Assembly (NCBI RefSeq): GCF_002865645.1
Contig: NW_020194667.1
Span: forward strand, 1,759,762 to 1,823,761
Direction: 5' to 3'
Origin: Hyaloscypha bicolor E
Taxonomy: Eukaryota; Ascomycota; Leotiomycetes; Helotiales; Hyaloscyphaceae
Length of the DNA stretch: 64,000 nt
Shown here: piece by piece, positions 60,897 to 64,000 of the stretch
Layout: the number at the start of each line of letters is the position of its first letter
Numbering within the stretch: the first letter of the stretch is position 1
Translations under genes and position numbers: made by a program
The notes under the pieces: generated by a model
Database searches by the model: none
What the model was told of the DNA's origin: nothing
The model's input: the letters and a program-made list of their open reading frames with translations, nothing else

Positions 60897-61850
60897 CTAT
60901 CTCTCATCACTCTCAAGCTCATATAGTGGATACGGAGACCATCTCGACTCTGAGGTTCCTGCCTGTGACTTTGAAACCGGATTATATCTTGGTACTGCTT
61001 CCAACGCGGTGGCCTTTGCCCTGCGACGTCCAATCCAGAACCCGAAGACACCGAGAGCAATTGTAATAGCGAGGGGTCCGATAACTGCACCTGCTACCCA
61101 GGCTTTGCTTGAGGAATGGGGGGTTGGAGTGGGTGTTGGTGTTGCAGCTGGGGAGGAACCCTTTGAGAAGGGAGTTGTTGATGTGACCGAAGAAGCTGTA
61201 GGAGTACCTGGTTGCGGGTTAGTATACGAGTGTACGTATTACTTGATCCAATTTTTGGAAACGAAGAATTATACATACTTGACGAACTAGTCGAAGTTGT
61301 GGTAGGAAGGTCTTGGAATATTGTATATGCTGACCAGCCGGTAGCGCATACGACGTTTGTTATAGGTATCTGGCCTCCCACTGGTGAAGTTTGGAATATA
61401 TCTATGGTAGCACAAGAATATGAGGATCCACTGTGTCAACGTATTTGATTAGTGCCTAGTTCACATTGGAGAGTGAGATTTGTAGTACTTACCAGTTGGA
61501 CGTGGAACCTCCTTGTTTCGTCAAGATGTGTCCTAGACATTCTGTAGCTGGTAGACATAGTCCTGTTGCTACAAGTGCAGTGTCACAACATGTTGCATAG
61601 TGAAGGTAGGTGAGGAACGTCTCGCTGGTAGCACAGCTTAATGTAGAAGCTATAAAGCGTTAATCAAGATTCATGAGAGCGGGTTCAATGTAGAAGTGTT
61701 TTAGTTGGTAAATAACTACATACTTGTGAGATCATTTTCTATCCAATATCCCTGGAACCACGGAGGTTGAGTAGTGATCGACAGTGCATTGGCACCTGAC
61801 ATAAGAACGGCTGCTGCTATTAGGCGTGTTAGAACTCGAAAGGTATCCAT
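60897..61850 (-). CDS. Gene B: Cys-rich single-pass membrane protein, paralogue of gene A (4 exons, 248 aa)
   Basis: Minus-strand model: 61850-61724, 61649-61493, 61430-61279, 61207-60897 (747 nt, divisible by three). The introns are GTATGT...TATAG (74 nt), GTAAGT...CACAG (62 nt, with CACTAATC branch-like site) and GTATGT...ACCAG (71 nt, with ATACTAACC); phases are 1, 2, 1. Residues 1-22 form a signal peptide (RVLTRLIAAAVLMSGANA). The ectodomain has C48, C63, C64, C74, C80 (CLPATEC), C95, C101 and C123 and ends IFQDLPTTT. A Ser/Thr/Pro stalk with TPTPTPTP follows. The membrane helix (about 181-205, AWVAGAVIGPLAITIALGVF) stops at RRR, and a 40-residue tail ends ELESDER. ATG 61850 has the best context (ACTATGG). 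In-frame ATGs at 61865, 61934 and 61991 would lengthen the N-terminus. Cell-surface location is inferred; the role is unknown. Confidence 0.87.
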
Positions 61851-62054
61851 AGTTAAATTTTTCATGCGGTCAGTTTTGACGAGTGTGTTTTTATGGGTGA
61901 GAAAGAGTTTAGATTTGGACAGGGCATCCAACATGGAACGAAGTATCTTAAGGGATGAAGGAGGAAAGGCCGCTCGGAAGGCCGCTTGCATCGCGGTTTC
62001 CTTTGGGGTCTAGAAGCCTAGAACCGGCCCCTCCCTTTTCGCGGGCTTCGAAGG

Positions 62055-62061
62055 ATTTATA
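62055..62061 (-). promoter_or_regulatory. TATA-like box upstream of gene B
   Basis: TATAAAT on the minus strand in GGGATATAAATCC, 205 bp upstream of ATG 61850 and 64 bp upstream of ATG 61991. If used, it would put the first in-frame ATG at 61991, which is why the start of gene B is not certain. Confidence 0.35.
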
Positions 62062-62130
62062 TCCCTGTCAAGGTTATTTTTGAAGGATTCTTAGGGACTG
62101 GAAAAAGGGCTGACAGCCAGTGAGGCTCTA

Positions 62131-62325
62131 CTATCCCCTCTTCCTTGAACAAAACGCTATCACAATTGATAACGCCACGCCAAGATCTCGTCAATGGCCC
62201 CGAATTAGGAAACGTCTAGTGATTTAGAGAGTCCGGACTGGCCAGACGCCCCTGCCTTATTCTGTACCCGTGTGGTGTTATCCAACTAGTGATGAGCGCT
62301 TTGTTCAAGGAGGGGAGGAGAACAA
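62131..62325. repeat. Imperfect inverted repeat upstream of gene B
   Basis: Arms of about 50 bp at 62131-62180 and 62271-62325 pair through CCTTGAACAAA-CGCT, ATCAC, ATAAC-CCAC, with about 90 bp between. It could fold into a hairpin or be the terminal repeats of a small MITE. No target duplication was established. Confidence 0.65.
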
Positions 62326-62522
62326 TAGGGTCTAGCACCATTTCCACCTATCACCATAACCGAAGAACACCAATATTACCAACACCAACTTTATTCGCCC
62401 AATTACGGCTCCGACCTTCTGGCGCTTCATCAAACAGCACCCGAGAAGACGAAAAACTTAACCAAATCAGAGGAAGAATGTTGGAAGCTTTCGAAACGAA
62501 AATCTATTTCCCATCATGGTAG

Positions 62523-62779
62523 CGAACCGTCGTCGCAGTTGATACAGCCGCATGCGAAACTAGCTTTAAAATCGATTTTTTAGCGAACACCAAAAATCGT
62601 GTGGGGAGCCGCATCGTAAATGAACCAAATATTACTGAATCGCGAATTACTCAACAACCACGACTCCTGATTAAGAAGTAAATTAATCGAATTATAGATA
62701 GCCTAGGTATCTATTTATTACTAACAGCATTAATACCCAAGCCCGGTAGTCGTTTACTACTATAAGTAATTGGGTAAAT
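62523..62779. other. Transition from island 2 to AT-rich DNA
   Basis: Composition drops from balanced to AT-rich at about 62690. No gene was seen. Confidence 0.5.
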
Positions 62780-63300
62780 TGATAGTTTTCTACTAAATTC
62801 CATTAAAATCACTAACTATACTCCCAAAAATAATTCAAATCATAAACCCTTTCTAAATATTAAAATTAGATATAATATAATTAATTTAAGCTATATGGCT
62901 CTTACTCCAAATAAGTTATTAAAAAGTTATTAAGAAAAGGGCGATTTTCCTATATATTTTTATGTGATTTTTACTAAAAATACTAATTATATTCTTAAAA
63001 ATAATTCAAATTATAAATCCTCTCTGAATATTAAAATTAGATACAATATAGTTAATTTGAGCTATATGGCTTTTATTAAAAATAAGTAATTAAAAATTAT
63101 TAAGAAAAAGGTAATTTTATTATAAATTTTCTATGGGAATTTCATTAAACCTATTAACTATACTCTCAAAAATAATATATAATATAAAAGCTCTTCAGAT
63201 ATTAAATTCTGTGAGGCACTAATTAATTTAAGGTATATAGCTTATGGTCTAGATTAATAAGTAGAAAGTTATTAGTAAAAATAGTGGTTTTTGTACTTTG
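62780..63300 (+). repeat. Tandem repeat, 171-bp period, about three units
   Basis: The anchor ACTAACTATACTC / ACTAATTATATTC / ATTAACTATACTC recurs at 62811, 62982 and 63153, exactly 171 bp apart. Each unit then repeats AAAAATAATTCAAAT, ATATTAAA, TTAATTTxAGCTATATGGC and ATTATTAAGAAAA in the same order. Unit 3 is the most diverged. AT-rich and non-coding. Confidence 0.88.
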
Positions 63301-63325
63301 ACTTGGAAAATCGAGGAGGCGGGGT

Positions 63326-63685
63326 TATTGAACTGGGATCGATTTATCAGTGGAAAATCGATATATTAGAGATTGACAATCTATAGAATGACTAGTTTTG
63401 ACTAGATACAGGAGAGTGATTCCATAAAAAACAGAGGGAATGGGTTCCCTAGCTATATTCCTGATTTCCACCCTACCATATAATTTACCCCGCACTTACT
63501 TGGTGGTGGGAACGATTTACTAATCTAATTCCTGAATACACGTTTAAGAAACGTAATCGAATGGCAATACTAATAAACAATTAGTGTGTTCGTACATAAG
63601 TAATACCCAATAATCGGACGAACTAAATTAGTGGTTGAACCTGGAGTGGAAAGAAAGAATACTAGCCAAGCTAGCTAGTTCAATA
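63326..63685 (-). repeat. 3' LTR of a minus-strand copia element
   Basis: 360 bp with inverted ends TATTGAACT...AGTTCAATA (TGTTGAACT...AGTTCAACA before RIP). On the minus strand a purine tract TAAGGAGGAGGCG (63686-63698) adjoins it and RNase H lies just upstream, so it is the 3' LTR. It differs from the LTR of the copia element at 39327. Confidence 0.75.
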
Positions 63686-63719
63686 CGCCTCCTCCTTACA
63701 GTCGAGGTTTAATATCAAT

Positions 63720-64000
63720 AAGGCTAATAATACCTAGCTTTAAACATAGCAATTTAAAAGCGGGTCTAGCCAATAGTTTGGTGAGAATATCGGCCGTCAT
63801 TTCCTATATAGGAACATGCTTGAGCTCAATATCCTTAGTATTAATGTGGTCCCTAATAAAATAATATCTGATATTAATATACTTGGTTTTCTGAGAAAAT
63901 CATACGTTCGTAGCTAAATCAAGAGCTCCCTGAGCGTCCGTTTTTAGCTCGATTAGTCCCATAAGAATCAATATTTCTTCAAACAATTACTTTAGCCATA
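63720..64000 (-). pseudogene. RNase H end of a copia pol, continues beyond the window
   Basis: The minus-strand frame reads LIELKTDAQGALDLATNV, FSQKTKYINIRYYFIRDHIN, TKDIELKHVPI and EMTADILTKLLARPAF. This is the conserved C-terminal RNase H signature of Ty1/copia (D-x-x-G-A-x-x-L, K-x-K-x-I-x-I-R-x-H, A-D-x-L-T-K). Three stops interrupt it: TGA at 63901-63902 region, TAG near 63818, and an earlier one, in line with light RIP. The rest of the element lies to the right of position 64000. Confidence 0.85.

Noticed and set aside
60734..61448. Several plus-strand frames opposite gene B
   Set aside because: They are shadows of the spliced minus-strand gene, whose introns, signal peptide and membrane helix fit together.
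62292..62522. Plus-strand frame of about 76 codons (MSALFKEGRRTIG...) upstream of gene B
   Set aside because: Its first codons lie in the inverted repeat, there is no known domain, and no introns or context support it. A small real protein cannot be excluded.
62780..63300. CRISPR-like array or alpha-satellite
   Set aside because: The repeats are adjacent 171-bp units without spacers, and resemblance to primate satellite period is coincidental in an ascomycete.

Overview
This window looks like a nuclear chromosome segment of a filamentous ascomycete (Pezizomycotina). About 85% of it is extremely AT-rich DNA made of stacked, dead LTR retrotransposons. Their former reading frames carry TAA/TAG almost only where Gln (CAA/CAG) or Trp (TGG) is expected, and differences between copies are almost all C/T and G/A transitions. 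This is the mark of repeat-induced point mutation (RIP), a fungal process. The two gene-bearing islands of balanced base composition contain short (50-75 nt) introns with fungal-type splice sites.

Layout. 1-12958: AT-rich block with a complete chromovirus-like Ty3/gypsy relic (family B, copy B1, 898-7657), an LTR of family D and unidentified remnants. 12959-18200: island 1, with an intact four-exon gene for a Cys-rich single-pass membrane protein (gene A, minus strand) and a short LTR element E that hosts a solo LTR and a hAT-type MITE. 18201-58415: AT-rich block. It holds two copies of a second Ty3/gypsy chromovirus (C1 21293-29119; C2 29414-37218, inserted into a D LTR), then a nested stack in which a Ty1/copia element (39327-46292) sits in the 5' LTR of B2, which itself sits in the gag of B3. 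A truncated minus-strand copy, B4, follows. 58416-62690: island 2, with a non-RIPed 5' piece of another LTR element (H), a half-RIPed pseudogene of an APH-like phosphotransferase, and gene B. 62700-64000: a 171-bp tandem repeat and the 3' end of a minus-strand copia element running off the window.

The two intact genes are related. Genes A and B both have a signal peptide, a six-Cys ectodomain with C-[IL]-P-A-T-x-C and C-x5-C motifs, a Ser/Thr/Pro stalk, one membrane helix and a short tail. Both have three introns in phases 1, 2, 1, and the middle intron splits a Cys codon (TG|T) in each. They are the only intact host genes I could find.

Exact element ends are supported by target-site duplications: CCCTA (B1), ATATC (C1), AGTAC (C2), TATAA (copia), GCCGG (solo LTR), ATAGAGAA (hAT MITE), TAGAT/TAAAT (E). 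All domain calls were made by reading translations by eye. No database search or alignment program was run.
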